This document shows, one piece after another, positions 35,053-46,438 of a stretch of 64,000 nt of DNA; within the stretch, counting starts at the first letter, position 1, and each line of letters opens with the position of its first letter. The translations under genes were made by a program, and so were the position numbers. The DNA is taken from contig JAPXFQ010000204.1 in assembly GCA_028564705.1 (NCBI GenBank), positions 124,001 through 188,000 of the forward strand. The letters run 5' to 3'. The notes beneath the pieces are model-generated. The model saw only the letters and a program-made list of their open reading frames with translations. It did no database searches and was not told where the DNA came from. The DNA is from Apricaphanius iberus (taxonomy: Eukaryota > Chordata > Actinopteri > Cyprinodontiformes > Aphaniidae).

Positions 35053-35709
35053 CCACCACTTGGTAACAAGGCATGATGGATCCATGTTCTCATTCTGTTT
35101 ACACCAAATTCTGACTCTACCATTTGAATGTCTCAACAGAAATCGAGACTCATCAGACCAGGCAACATTTTTCCAGTCTTCAACTGTCCAATTTTGGTGA
35201 ACTCATGCAAATTGTAGCCTCTTTTTCCTATTTGTAGTGGAGATGAGTGGTACCCAGTGGGATCTTCTGCTGTTCTAGCCCATCCACCTCAAGGTTGTGT
35301 GTGTTGTGGCTTCACAAATGCTTTGCTGCATTCCTCGGTTGTAATGAGTGGTTATTTCAGTCAAAATTGCTCTTCTATCAGCTTGACTCAGTCAGCCCAT
35401 TCTCCTCTGACCTCTAGCATCAACAAGGCATTTTCACCCACAGGACTGCCACATACTGGATGTTTTCTCCCTTTTCACGCCATCCTTTGTAAACTCTAGA
35501 AATGGTTGTGGGTGAAAATCCAAGTAACTGAGCAGATTATGAAATACTCAGACCGGCCCGTCTGGCACCAACAACCATGCCTTGCTCAAAATTGCTTAAA
35601 TCACCTTTCTTTCCCATTCTGACATTCAGTTTGGAGTTCAGGAGATTGTCTTGACCAGGACCACACCTTAAATGCATTGAAGCAACTGTCATGTGATTGG
35701 TTGATCATC

Positions 35710-36420
35710 GAAATCTAAAAGACGATCGCATCCTCCCATGTTTACATACTGTAGCATCACTAGCGTCCCACTGGGACATTATAGCAACAGTTAGCAAATG
35801 AACATCTATTAACTCAGGTTTCCTCATCACAAGGAATCACACTTTGCAGTTTCCCTCACAAGTAACTCTCACCAGTTCTGATACAGCTCACAACGCCACC
35901 CGGTAACATTAATAACCACGATATCACAATAACATCCCCATGAACACAGCACACCTCTACAGAGCATATTAGGTGACGCTAGGAAGTAGCTATTTGCTAA
36001 ACTACAGTTAAACCATGGCTAGGAAGAAAGAAGTAGCCGGACCGGAGCTAAAGCCACTCCTACTCTCGAATCACCACTGAGGAGATTTTGAGTTAAGTCG
36101 AGATTCTCGTTGGAAACAAGAGGACAATTGTTTGCTCCATGTTACCTGGTTTCTCTGAGGTAGCCAGAGCTCAGAGTGGTAGAGCTGCAGTATCTAAAAA
36201 GAGTCACTAGGTGGCAGCCACCCTCTCTAATTATTTATGTTATTTATTTAAATAAGATTTTTTCACTTATAACTGTAATAAATTATTGTAGATACAATAA
36301 CGTAAATAAATTATTACTGTACAAAATCTAATGAATAAGACCAATGATCATAGACAAGACAAGTCTAAAAATGTAATAGGGCTCTGTACTAAAAGAAAAA
36401 AATGTATTGAGAACCGAATC
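35710..36420. other. Unannotated stretch
   Basis: No domain, RNA gene or repeat terminus was recognised between the Tc1 remnant and the next SINE. Confidence 0.4.
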
Positions 36421-36424
36421 AAGA

Positions 36425-36695
36425 GTTGGGTGTTCGCCTTGTAATCAGAAGGTTGCTGGTTTGAGTCCCCGCCCTGACAGTCTACGTCGTTGTGTCCTTG
36501 GGCAAGACACTTCCACCGTTGCCTACTGGTGGTGGTCAGAGGGCCTGGTGGCACCAGTGTCCGGCAGCCTCTGTCAGTTCGCCCCAGGGCAGATGTAGCT
36601 ACAATGTAGCTTGCCATCATCAGTGTGTGTGTGTGAATGGGTGAATAACTGCATTTAGTATAAAGCACTTTGGGGTCAGTAGCGCTATACAGGCC
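36425..36695 (+). mobile_element. tRNA-derived SINE
   Basis: The head reads TTGTAATCAGAAGGTTGCTG with a B-box-like GGTTTGAGTCC. The core is GTCGTTGTGTCCTTGGGCAA, and the tail includes AAAGCACTTTGGGGTCAGTA, GCGCTATACAG and GCCATTTACCA. The A-box side is degraded. It is the same family as 18484-18760. Confidence 0.75.
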
Positions 36696-37130
36696 ATTTA
36701 CCAATTGAGTATGAAGATTTATTTTCACGTCTGTTGCTTTGAAAGAAAACAGCATCTGCTTCCAGACGCCATATACCTATATATATGTGCATCCATTGGG
36801 AGAGCTGCCAACACACCTAAAACAGTGCTAGGAAGCTGTAAGAGAACTGTGTCGCCAAGGTCTTCTACCTGGAGGCTTTTTCAGTGAAGATAATGCCGGC
36901 ACTACCAGCACATAAACGACCAGAGGACTGGATAAAACATAATTATTGCACGAAGACTTCTACCAGGTAACTGAATTAAAGCTCAGAGCAACAGACACAG
37001 CAAAATCTTTTTAACTCTTAATTTGGAGAATAACCCCCAAAACACTGTACGTCTATTAAATATGAACCTCCTTAATAGCCAATTGGTAGTTATCTCACTC
37101 AAACAGGATATCAGAACATTTATAGAAGAC

Positions 37131-38753
37131 AATGACAATCAACAAAAATATAAACGCAACACCTTTGTTTCTGCTCCCATTTTTCATGAGATGGACTTAA
37201 AGGTCTAAAATTCATTCCAGATACACAATATTACCATTTCTCTCAAACATTGTTCACAAATCAGTCTAAATGTGTGATAGTGAGCACTTCTGCTTTGCTG
37301 AGATAATCCATCCCACCTCACAGGTGTGCCACATCAAGATGCTGATCTGACATCATGATTAGTGCGGTGTACCTTATACTGCCCACAATAAAAGGCCACC
37401 CTGGAATGTGCAGTTTTTTGCTTTATTGGGGGTCTGGGGACTCAGAACCGGTCAGTATCTGGTGTGACCACCATTTGCCTCATGCAGTGCAACACATCTT
37501 CTTCGCATAGAGTTTATCAGATTGTCAATTGTGGCCTGTGGAATGTTGGTCCACTCCTCTTCAATGGCTGTGCAAAGTTGTTGGATATTAGTGGGAACTG
37601 GTACACGCTGTCGTATATGCCGGTCAAGCACATCCCAAACATGCTCAATGGGTGACATGTCCGGTGAGTATGCTGGCCATGCAAGAACTGGGACATTTTC
37701 AGCTTCCAAGAATTGTGTACAGATCCTTGCAACATGGGGCCGTGCATTATCTTGCTGAAACATGAGGTGATGTTCATGGATGTATGGCACAACAATGGGC
37801 CTCAGGATCTCATCACGGTATCTCTGTGCATTCAAAATGCCATCAATAAAATGCACCTGTGTTCTTCATCCATAACAGATGCCTGCCCATACCATAACCC
37901 CACCACCACCATGGGCCACTCGATCCACAACATTGACATCAGCAAAGCGCTCACCCACACGACGCCACACTGCCATCTGCCCTGAACAATGTAAACCGAG
38001 ATTCATCCGTGAAGAGAACACCTCTCCAACGTGCCAGACGCCATCGAATGTGAGCATTTGCCCACTCAAGTCTGTTACGGCGACGAGCTGGAGTCAGGTC
38101 AAGACCCCGATGAGGACGACGAGCATGTAGTTGACCTTCCCTGAGACGGTTTCTGACAGTTTGTGCAGAAATTGTTTGGTTATGCAAACCAATTGTTTCA
38201 GCAGCTGTCTGAGTGGCTGGTCTCAGACAATCTTGGAGGTGAATCTGCTGGATGTGGAGGTCCTGGGCTGGTGTGGTTACACATGGTCTGCGGTTGTGAG
38301 GCCGGTTGGATGTACTGCCATATTCTCTGAAACGCCTTTGGAGACGCTTATGGTGGAGAAATGGACATTCAATGCACGAGCAACAGATCTGGTTGACATT
38401 CCTGCTGTCAGCATGGCAATTGCACGGTCCCTCAATGCTTGTGGCATCTGTGGCATTTTGCTGTGAGACAAAACTGCACATTCCAGGGTGGCCTTTTATT
38501 GTGGGCAGTATAAGGTACAGCTGTGCACTAATCATGATGTCAGATCGGCATCTTGATGTGGCACACCTGTGAGGTGGGATGGATATCTCAGGAAAGCAGA
38601 AGTGCTCAATATCACACATTTAGACTGATTTGTGAACAATGTTTGAGAGAAATGGTAATATTGTGCATCTGGAATGAATTTTAGATCTTTAAGTCCATCT
38701 CATGAAAAATGGGAGCAGAAACAAAGGTGTTGCGTTTATATTTTTGTTGAGTG
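37131..38753 (-). mobile_element. Tc1/mariner transposon with ~290-bp terminal inverted repeats
   Basis: The inverted ends, CAACAAAAATATAAACGCAA inward through GTGTGCCACATCAAGATGC to AGGCCACCCTGGAATGTGC, match over about 290 bases with only about ten differences. The right end is followed by TA; the left outermost bases have diverged (GACAATCAAC instead of TACACTCAAC). The transposase is on the minus strand and broken. The element sits inside the L1 copy. Confidence 0.85.
37452..38471 (-). pseudogene. Tcb2-like DD34E transposase, frameshifted
   Basis: An N-terminal helix-turn-helix reads MPQALRDRAIAMLTAGMSTR, then SVARALNVHFSTIS. A frameshift near 38340 leads to QRRFREYGSTSNRPHNRRPC and on to [13 protein letters not shown] (first Asp). 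A second shift near 37990 returns to the original frame for [19 protein letters not shown] there precedes the C-terminal part, with LMFQQDNARPHVAR (second Asp) and SPDMSPIEHVWDVL (Glu). All three catalytic residues survive, but two frameshifts and one stop inactivate it. Confidence 0.85.
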
Positions 38754-39453
38754 TAATAACTTAAAAAATATTTAGACAAAGATGTAGAGAAAATTGTAGA
38801 TATACAAAACAAGCGTTTTATGAACTAGGCCCAAAATCTACAAAGTTTAGCGCTAGAAAACTATGCAAACAACAAGCTGATTCAACAATTTAAAGATCCA
38901 TCTCATAAAAGCTTCAAAGTGAGCAAAAAGAGATAGAAAACCCTTTTTATCAGTATCACTGGAAATTATACTCACTAGAGAACGGCCCTGACAAAGGGCA
39001 GATCAGAGAATTTCTAGACGTATTAGATTTTCCTTGTAAAGGTGAAATATAAAATAAAAGAATTTTAGCAGAAATTACATCAAAAGAACTGGAGAAAGGA
39101 ATAAATATACTAAAGGCAAATAAAGCCCCACATAGTGACGGCTTCCCCGGTGAGTGGCACAGGATATTTAGGGAGGATTGAAAACACTTTTTATGGTGCG
39201 TTCACATTGGCCAAAGCATCTACGCCCAGAACAAGAAGATTACATGTTAAGTCTATGGTTGAGGCTGTCAAGAGTCTCCACAGTGCTTTGGCAGCACCAT
39301 TTATAAAACTATTGTTGTTTTCCAATAGTACTGGGCAATATAAAATGTCTAAATTATATAAATTTAGCCAAAGGTAGAGATTTCAACTATACCGGCATAC
39401 TGCGTTTATGAATTTTGATGATGTCATCAAGCTGTGCCGACATACTTGTATCC

Positions 39454-39771
<318 letters not shown>

Positions 39772-40036
39772 GTGGAGAGGTATCGCGTTGGTAAGACGTA
39801 TCGCGTCATTTCCTGTTTTGTGACTAACTCGTTTGTAGCAAGTCGGTGTTTCTCTCTCTCTTGAACTGATCTAACTTTCTCTGTCAATAAGTTTTTTCTG
39901 AGTTGCTTAACACACAAACACATTAAAACGTTAAGTTTCTTCACGGTTTAGGACTCTTTAAGCGTTTTACTGGGTTAATTACTTTGTTTTTAGGTAAGGT
40001 AAGGTACCGCTTGGTTAGCTTAGCTTTACGGCTAGC

Positions 40037-40933
40037 ATGGCTTCGGCAGCTTTCTCTCTTGTCCCTCCATCTCTCTCTACACCTCCTCCTCTTTCCTGCT
40101 CTCTCTGTCAGATGTTTAGTTACTCCTCCGCCTCATTTAGTGAAGTTGGTAGGTGTAATAAGTGCAGCATTTTTGTAGCTTTGGAGGCGAGGGTTTCTGA
40201 GCTAGAGGCCCGGCTCCGCGCTGTAGAACAGCCAGGCCCAGCAGTAGCTAGCGCGGAGTCAACTAGGACAGGACCTAGCCGTCCTTCAACAGCTCCCGTG
40301 CAGCCGGGACCTCAGGCGAGCTGGGTGACTGTTCGTAGGAAGACTAGCGCCAGACCCCAGTCCGCGGCCAACCTCCAGCCCCTTTCTCTGAACAATAGGT
40401 TCGCCCCGCTCAGCGACGCACCCGCCGAGCAGGAGAGGCCGATTCTTGTAATTGGCAGCTCCATAGTTAGGAATGTGGCTCCAGAGACACGAAAGACCAC
40501 CGTCAAATGCCTTCCAGGGGCCAGGGCTGCGGACATTAGGTCCCATCTGAAGCTTTTGGCCAAGGACAAACGGCGGTATAGCAGGATCGTTATCCATGCT
40601 GGTGGCAATGACACCCGGCGACGGCAGTCGGAGGTCACTAAAATTAGCGTAGCTTCGGTGTGTAGGGCTGCCAAAAAGATGTCTGACTCTGTAATTTTTT
40701 CTGGTCCCCTGCCTGATCGTACTAGCGATGACATGTACAGCCGTATGCTTTCGTTCCACCTTTGGTTGTCAAGGTGGTGTCCAGAAAACGATGTGGGCTA
40801 CATTGATAACTGGGGGGCCTTCTGGGGAAAACCTGGACTGTTACGTAGAGACGGCATCCATCCCACCGAGGACGGAGCTTCGCTTCTTTCCAGGAACATT
40901 GATAGGGTTATCTCTAGTTCCCCAAAGCCGTGA
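40037..40933 (+). CDS. L2 ORF1 protein with SGNH esterase domain
   Basis: 298 residues from ATG to TGA. The N-terminal part has two CxxC pairs (C21/C24 and C40/C43) that could form a small zinc knuckle. A short Leu/Glu heptad stretch (ALEARVSELEARLRAVEQ, 48-65) is likely a coiled coil for multimerisation. A Pro-rich linker follows. Residues ~134-293 form an SGNH-hydrolase fold: GSSIVRN (140-146, nucleophile Ser), HAGGND (187-192) and DGIHPTEDG (272-280, catalytic Asp/His). Such esterase ORF1 proteins occur in CR1/L2 elements and are thought to act in the RNP. The stop is followed directly by ORF2 in the same frame. Confidence 0.85.
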   Translation: MASAAFSLVPPSLSTPPPLSCSLCQMFSYSSASFSEVGRCNKCSIFVALEARVSELEARLRAVEQPGPAVASAESTRTGPSRPSTAPVQPGPQASWVTVRRKTSARPQSAANLQPLSLNNRFAPLSDAPAEQERPILVIGSSIVRNVAPETRKTTVKCLPGARAADIRSHLKLLAKDKRRYSRIVIHAGGNDTRRRQSEVTKISVASVCRAAKKMSDSVIFSGPLPDRTSDDMYSRMLSFHLWLSRWCPENDVGYIDNWGAFWGKPGLLRRDGIHPTEDGASLLSRNIDRVISSSPKP

Positions 40934-43900
40934 CAACCCAGAGTCCAGCTCAGGGAACCCAGAGTCCAGGTCAAGGAACAGGGACTGCCACCCACCCACT
41001 ACCCTATAGAGATAGTTTCCCGTCCACTACCCAAAACTAATGAATTAAAAGTTAATGCTACTAGAGCAAAGTATAAAAATCTCATAAAGATAAATAAAAC
41101 TCGGACTGAACATAAAAACAAATCAATTAAATGTGGTTTACTAAACATAAGATCTCTCCCCTCAAAAACACTCTTGGTAAATGACTTAATTTGTGAAAAT
41201 AATATTGATTTGTTTTGTCTTGCAGAGACATGGTTGCAGGAAGAGGACCATGTCACAATAAATGAGTCAACTCCCCCTAGCTACTTAAACTTTAGTGTCC
41301 CTCGAAGTACTGGTCGAGGAGGTGGAGTAGCAACTATCTTTCATTCCGATTTACTAATTAATCTCCAAAAAAATAATAGTTACAGTTCCTTTGAGCATCT
41401 AGTTTTTAGCTTTCCTCATACACATAACAAAGCAGTAAAGCCACTTTTGTTTGTGGTCTTATATCGTCCACCAGGACCTTATTCTCAATTTTTAGATCAG
41501 ATTTCAGATTTTCTATCTGACTTAGTTTTAAACACTGATAAAGTCATTATAGTCGGAGACTTCAATATTCATGTTGATAATGAAAGTGATAGTCTAAATA
41601 CAGCTTTTAACACTATCCTAGACTCAATAGGCTTTACTCAAAATGTGCAGGGACCAACACATTCTTGTCACCACACTTTAGATCTTGTGCTGACTTATGG
41701 CATTGACTGTGAAGAAATAACAGTCTTTCCACATAACCCTATCCTGTCTGATCATTTCCTTATCACTTTTAAACTTACTCTAATGGATCATATCAAACCT
41801 GAAAGAAAACTTCATTATACCAGAACGTTATCAGACAACGCTGTAGCAAATTTTAAAGAAGCTCTTCCAACTTTAATTTCCTCAGTTTATAAATGCAGAA
41901 CAGAAAACAGTGATTTAACTCGTGACCCCTCACAACTTGACATTTTAGTTCATAGCGTTAATTCCTCCCTGCGTCGGGCAATAGACAAAGTTGCCCCCTT
42001 GAAAAGGAAGGTGGCTAGCCATAGAAGATTAACTCCCTGGTTTAATTTAGAGCTACGTACCCTAAAGCAGAATGTTAGAAAACTAGAGAGAAAATGGCGC
42101 TCCACGCATTTACATGATTCCTTTTTAATATGGAAAAATAGTTTATTGCTATATAAAAAGAGCCTTCACACAGCTAGAACAGCATATTATTCATCTTTAA
42201 TCGAGGAGAATAAAAATAATCCTAGGTTTCTTTTTAATACAGTTGCCAAACTCACACAGGATCATAGCTCTATCGAGCCAACCATTCCCCAAGCTCTAAG
42301 CAGTGACGACTTCATGCAATTCTTTATAAATAAAATAGACTCCATAAAGAATAAGATAATTGGGAACCTTCCCAATATGCTTGCTTCCTCCTTAGTTAAT
42401 GAGGCAGCCTCAAAAATGGTGGAACCTAATATATGCTTAAACTGCTTTAATGCAGCCGAACTTTGTGATGTACTAAAATTATTAGCTTCATCTAAACCTT
42501 CAACTTGCGTTTTAGACCCAATCCCAACTAAACTCTTAAAAGAAGTTTTCCCTCTGATCGCTGCTCCAATTTTAAATATAATGAATCTATCCTTAGTCAA
42601 TGGATATGTACCACAGGAGTTTAAGATTGCTGTAATTAAACCTCTACTTAAGAAACCCTCTCTTGATCAAAACGACTTAATTAACTATAGACCGATATCT
42701 AATCTTCCCTTCTTATCTAAAATTCTTGAGAAAATAGTTGCACACCAGATATGTGAGCATTTAAACAATAATGAGCTGTTTGAGAAGTTTCAGTCAGGCT
42801 TTAGAGCTCATCACAGCACTGAAACAGCTCTGGTGAAGGTTACTAATGATATTCTCATAGCCTCAGACAATGGACTGGTGACCATTCTGGTCCTGTTAGA
42901 TCTCAGTGCTGCCTTTGACACTGTTGACCACAATATTCTCATAGAAAGGCTTCAAAGTGTCGGTATAATAGGAACAGCACTAGGTTGGTTTAAATCTTAT
43001 TTGTCTAACAGATTTCAGTTTGTTCAGGTAAACAATAGATCTTCCTCAACCTCAATAGTTACTTGCGGAGTACCACAGGGTTCAGTGCTTGGGCCGATTC
43101 TCTTTACTATATATATGCTTCCTATTGGTAAAATAATTAGGCAGCATGGGATAAAATTCCATAGTTACGCAGATGATACACAGCTATATCTATCCATAAA
43201 TCCTGATGAATCCAATCAGTTAGGTAGACTACAGGCATGTCTGGAAGACATAAAAACTTGGATGACTCTAAACTTCTTGCTTCTAAATTCTGATAAAACA
43301 GAAGTTGTCGTCTTTGGACCAGAAGCTCTGAAAAAGAAACTACTTAGTCAGCCCCTTCACCTGGACGGCATTAAATTAGCCTCCAGTAATAAAGCAAAAA
43401 ACCTCGGTGTCATTTTTGACCAAGATATGTCATTTAGAACTCACATTAAAGAAGTCTGTAGGATTTCCTTTTTTCACCTTAGGAATATTGCAAAAATTAG
43501 AACCATCCTGTCCAGGAGTGATGCTGAAAAACTAGTCCATGCCTTTGTTACTTCAAGGCTGGATTACTGTAACTGTCTATTATCAGGTAGTCCACAGAAT
43601 ACAATTAAAAGTCTTCAGTTAGTTCAAAATGCTGCTGCTAGGATTCTGATGAATATTAAAAGAAGAGATCACATTTCCCCTGTTTTAGCTTCTCTTCACT
43701 GGCTCCCAGTAAAATCTAGAATAGAATTCAAGATCCTCCTTCTGACATATAAAGCCCTTAATAATCTAGCTCCATCATACATAAGAGACCTGATTGTTCC
43801 ATATGTTCCTAACAGAGACCTTCGCTCTCAGACTGCAGGTTTACTGGTAGTTCCTAGGATTTCTAAAAGTAGAATGGGTGGCAGATCTTTCAGCTATCAG

Positions 43901-44008
43901 GCTCCCCTCCTATGGAACCGGCTCCCAGGGTTGGTTCGTGAAGCAGACAATTTGTCTATCTTTAAAACTAGGCTAAAAACTTTCCTCTTTGACAAAGCTT
44001 ACAGTTAG
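40934..44008 (+). CDS. L2 ORF2: endonuclease-reverse transcriptase
   Basis: The frame is open right from the ORF1 stop to TAG at 44006-44008, about 1024 codons. There is no in-frame ATG until 41783, which lies beyond the endonuclease domain, so the start is unresolved. Endonuclease signs are [15 protein letters not shown] (catalytic Glu), VGDFNIHVD and LSDHFLI. RT signs are [45 protein letters not shown] and [10 protein letters not shown] (catalytic YADD). The C-terminal region includes [20 protein letters not shown]. No stop or frameshift appears within it. The motif set and the GAATTGAATTG-type tail mark it as the L2 clade. Confidence 0.85.
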   Translation, partial: QPRVQLREPRVQVKEQGLPPTHYPIEIVSRPLPKTNELKVNATRAKYKNLIKINKTRTEHKNKSIKCGLLNIRSLPSKTLLVNDLICENNIDLFCLAETWLQEEDHVTINESTPPSYLNFSVPRSTGRGGGVATIFHSDLLINLQKNNSYSSFEHLVFSFPHTHNKAVKPLLFVVLYRPPGPYSQFLDQISDFLSDLVLNTDKVIIVGDFNIHVDNESDSLNTAFNTILDSIGFTQNVQGPTHSCHHTLDLVLTYGIDCEEITVFPHNPILSDHFLITFKLTLMDHIKPERKLHYTRTLSDNAVANFKEALPTLISSVYKCRTENSDLTRDPSQLDILVHSVNSSLRRAIDKVAPLKRKVASHRRLTPWFNLELRTLKQNVRKLERKWRSTHLHDSFLIWKNSLLLYKKSLHTARTAYYSSLIEENKNNPRFLFNTVAKLTQDHSSIEPTIPQALSSDDFMQFFINKIDSIKNKIIGNLPNMLASSLVNEAASKMVEPNICLNCFNAAELCDVLKLLASSKPSTCVLDPIPTKLLKEVFPLIAAPILNIMNLSLVNGYVPQEFKIAVIKPLLKKPSLDQNDLINYRPISNLPFLSKILEKIVAHQICEHLNNNELFEKFQSGFRAHHSTETALVKVTNDILIASDNGLVTILVLLDLSAAFDTVDHNILIERLQSVGIIGTALGWFKSYLSNRFQFVQVNNRSSSTSIVTCGVPQGSVLGPILFTIYMLPIGKIIRQHGIKFHSYADDTQLYLSINPDESNQLGRLQACLEDIKTWMTLNFLLLNSDKTEVVVFGPEALKKKLLSQPLHLDGIKLASSNKAKNLGVIFDQDMSFRTHIKEVCRISFFHLRNIAKIRTILSRSDAEKLVHAFVTSRLDYCNCLLSGSPQNTIKSLQLVQNAAARILMNIKRRDHISPVLASLHWLPVKSRIEFKILLLTYKALNNLAPSYIRDLIVPYVPNRDLRSQTAGLLVVPRISKSRMGGRSFSYQAPLLWNRLPGLVREADNLSIFKTRLKTFLFDKAYS

Positions 44009-45122
44009 AGATATGTTTATAGGTAGTTAGAGTCAGGTCAGACAGGTAGATAGGAAGAGACAGGTTAATGTTAGTAGTCAGGCAGAGTGTCAAAAGTTAG
44101 GAAGAGATAGGAAGAGGTAGAGTAGCTAGGTAGAGATAGATTAATGTAAGCCAGGTAAAGATCCGGAGCCGGTCGCGGCTTACCGCCGCGGAAGAAATGC
44201 GCCCCACAGGGGCCAGCCAGCGCCGGAGAGAGGTCCCTCAAGGGGATCCTCCCGCACAGTGCGGCCGCCCATTACCTGCCGGGTTGAATCCCCCGGGCAG
44301 ACTGTGCGGACCCCACCCGTTTATCTCTTAAACGTTTCTCGCCCTCTTCAACTCTGTCCTCTCAGTTCTGTCTATTTTTCCTTAAGATAGTTGTCGACTA
44401 TCGGTCTCGTGCCGGTATTTAGCCTTAGATGGAGTTTACCACCCACTTTGGGCTGCATTCTCAAACAACCCGACTCCGAGAAGACCCCGGCATGACGGGG
44501 GCCGTTACCGGCCCTACACCGTCCACGGGTCAGGAGGACTAAGACAGAGTGTTGGTAGCCAGGTCTCCTAGTAGCTAGGAGACAGGTTAATGTTAGTAGC
44601 TATGCTGCTTTAGGCTAGGCTGTTGGAGGACATTATTAGGGTCTGTTCCTACTTTCTCTCCTACTTCTCCCCAACTGCATGATGTGCTGTCAATTCAAGC
44701 ACTAACCTGTTTTCTATTATAGTAGGTGCTCCGGATTAGCCCTGCTTGACGACCCTGACTAAGATGGCATTGCAGTGACGGAAAATTCTCCACGTCCTGC
44801 AACAAACTTGTGCATCAGTTCTATTGCTCTTTCTGTGTCTCTGTTATGTATTCTCCAAGCCACAGACGGTCGCGGCAGATAACCGCTTGTGCTGAGCCTG
44901 GTTCTGCCGGAGGTTTCTTCCTGTTAAAAGGGAGTTTTTCCTTCCCACTGTCGCTGCATGCTTGCTCAGTATGAGGGATTGCTGAGAATTCCACGACGCA
45001 ATCTTCTGTGGTTCTGTAATTTCTACACTAAACATTGTATTGTAATAACTCTTTTTGTAAAGTGCCTTGAGATGACATCTGTTGTGAAATGGCGCTATAT
45101 AAATAAACTGAATTGAATTGAA
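44009..45122 (+). other. L2 3' UTR and tail
   Basis: A purine-rich start carries short repeats of GACAGGTTAATGTTAGTAG type at 44059-44077 and 44581-44599, with a decayed copy near 44132. Then come the antisense rRNA segment, a spacer, the GTTCTGCCGGAGGTTTCTTC block seen in the other L2 fragments, and the AATTGAATTG end. Confidence 0.8.
44161..44545 (-). other. Antisense 28S rRNA-derived segment (D1-D2 region) in the L2 3' UTR
   Basis: Read on the minus strand, blocks of vertebrate 28S rRNA appear in order: CCGTGGACGGTGTAGGGCCG, GGAGTCGGGTTGTTTGAGAA, GCAGCCCAAAGTGGGTGGTA, AACTCCATCTAAGGCTAAAT, ACCGGCACGAGACCGATAGT, AAACGGGTGGGGTCCGCACA, GGATTCAACCCGGC and GCATTTCTTCCGCGGCGGTA. This covers part of the 5' third of 28S, with a shorter or diverged D2 arm. 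It is diverged from a functional rRNA and is not an rRNA gene. The LINE transcript would carry it as antisense RNA. Confidence 0.85.
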
Positions 45123-45814
45123 AATAGTGTGACCCTAGATATTTTGCCCGATGGAAAGAGGTTGAAACATGTATCCCTGGATATAATGTCCTGACATTCA
45201 TGGGAGAGGACCAAATACCAAATACCATTGCTGTGCCCAATGTTTAGCAAGACAACTAAAATTTAATAAAGAAAGAAAAATATTGATCTCATGACAAAGA
45301 CTTCAAACCAGGAAAGGATGGCCCAAAGTCCAGATTTTGGATCAACAGAGGGATTATAGCTTTTTGTAATTTAATCAGTAATGTGAAAATAAAAAGTTTT
45401 CAATATCTGAAAGATAAATTAAGACTAGATAATCAAAACATCTTCCGATACCTGCAATTAAGAGAATTCTATAATAAAGAAATTAAGGACAGAAGCGAAC
45501 TTAATCCAATTTTAGAGACATTGTGTGGTGCGTATCTACAGAAAATGTGTAAAATAATTTAAATCCTTTGCACTAGCTTAATGTTGTGTCAGATAAACAC
45601 AACTTTCTATGTCAAACCAAAGTGAGAAAAGAAGCAGTTGCCACAATCTTGAACTAAAAATGGTATAAAATCTGAGATGTTACAGTCATCTACAAATTCA
45701 CAAAAATGGAGAGAATTCAATTGGACAAATTTAATTAAATTCACGCCATATATAAAAAGTAAAGAAATGTCTACCCATCAAATTAGTTTAAGGCTGTTGA
45801 AGCTAACCCACACA

Positions 45815-46205
45815 GGGCCGGGTATCGATTCAAATTTAAATAATCGATTTGATTTGGATTGTCAAGATTTACAATCAATTATCATAATCTGATTCAATCT
45901 GATCCAGTTCGATATACATATGGGTCAGTGCTACTAAAGAAGTTTTATGATCTGACATTTTAGTTATATGCCTGTAATTACATGACTTAACACTGGGTGA
46001 GTAGTAGTTTACCAGGAAAAAACGGTATCAACACTTTCAGAACTAAGCTTTAAAATGTCTCTCTGGATTTTTTCATTCCTGTTTTAGCTGTAAAAAGGGG
46101 CAAACTATGTTAAATAATTAAACCGATTTTTGAACTTGTGAATCGATTCTTTTCTAAGAATTTGTTTAAGAATCTATTCAGAATCGATATTTTTAACACA
46201 GCCCT
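45815..46205. mobile_element. Miniature inverted-repeat element in the L1 copy
   Basis: The ends GGGCCGGGTATCGATTCAAA and (read inward) AGGGCTGTGTTAAAAATATC flank AT-rich sequence with ATCGATT repeats. It separates L1 segments ending KLTHTG and beginning HKHVFWDC. The similarity of the two ends is modest. Confidence 0.5.
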
Positions 46206-46438
46206 AACCACAAGCATGTTTTCTGGGACTGCATCAAGATAAAATCTTTCTAGTCTTCAGTCCACCTTACTATTTGCAAAGTACAGAAACATCCTGTACA
46301 ATTAACTTTTACCTCAGTGTATCTGGGTATTTTTAAAATGTAAAGAAACACGATCAATAGTTGGTTAAGATATTATTGTCAGCAGGGAGGAAAGTGATAA
46401 CAAAAAGATGGCTCAAACTTGAGCCACCCAGCTAAGGA

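Larger units (their letters stand above)
33099..35707 (-). mobile_element. Tc1-like transposon interrupted by another element
   Basis: A TA (33097-33098) precedes the terminus CACTCACCTGAAGGATTATT. Transposase coding runs on the minus strand in two parts (33130-33606 and 35053-35640), separated by foreign sequence. In the minus-strand coding direction the second part holds the N-terminal half of the element. The far terminal repeat is missing: the element fades after GTGATTGGTTGATCA. Confidence 0.8.
39772..45122 (+). mobile_element. Full-length L2-clade LINE
   Basis: The order is a 5' UTR (~265 bases), an ORF1 esterase-type protein, an EN-RT ORF2, and a ~1.1-kb 3' UTR that includes an antisense 28S rRNA segment. 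The end is the typical L2 tail (GAAATGGCGCTATATAAATA, then AACTGAATTGAATTG). Both ORFs are free of internal stops. It inserted in the L1 copy and lies antisense to tmem68. Confidence 0.9.

Noticed and set aside
44161..44545. Functional rRNA gene
   Set aside because: Only a partial, diverged 28S region is present, antisense inside a LINE, with no 18S, 5.8S or rDNA spacer around it.
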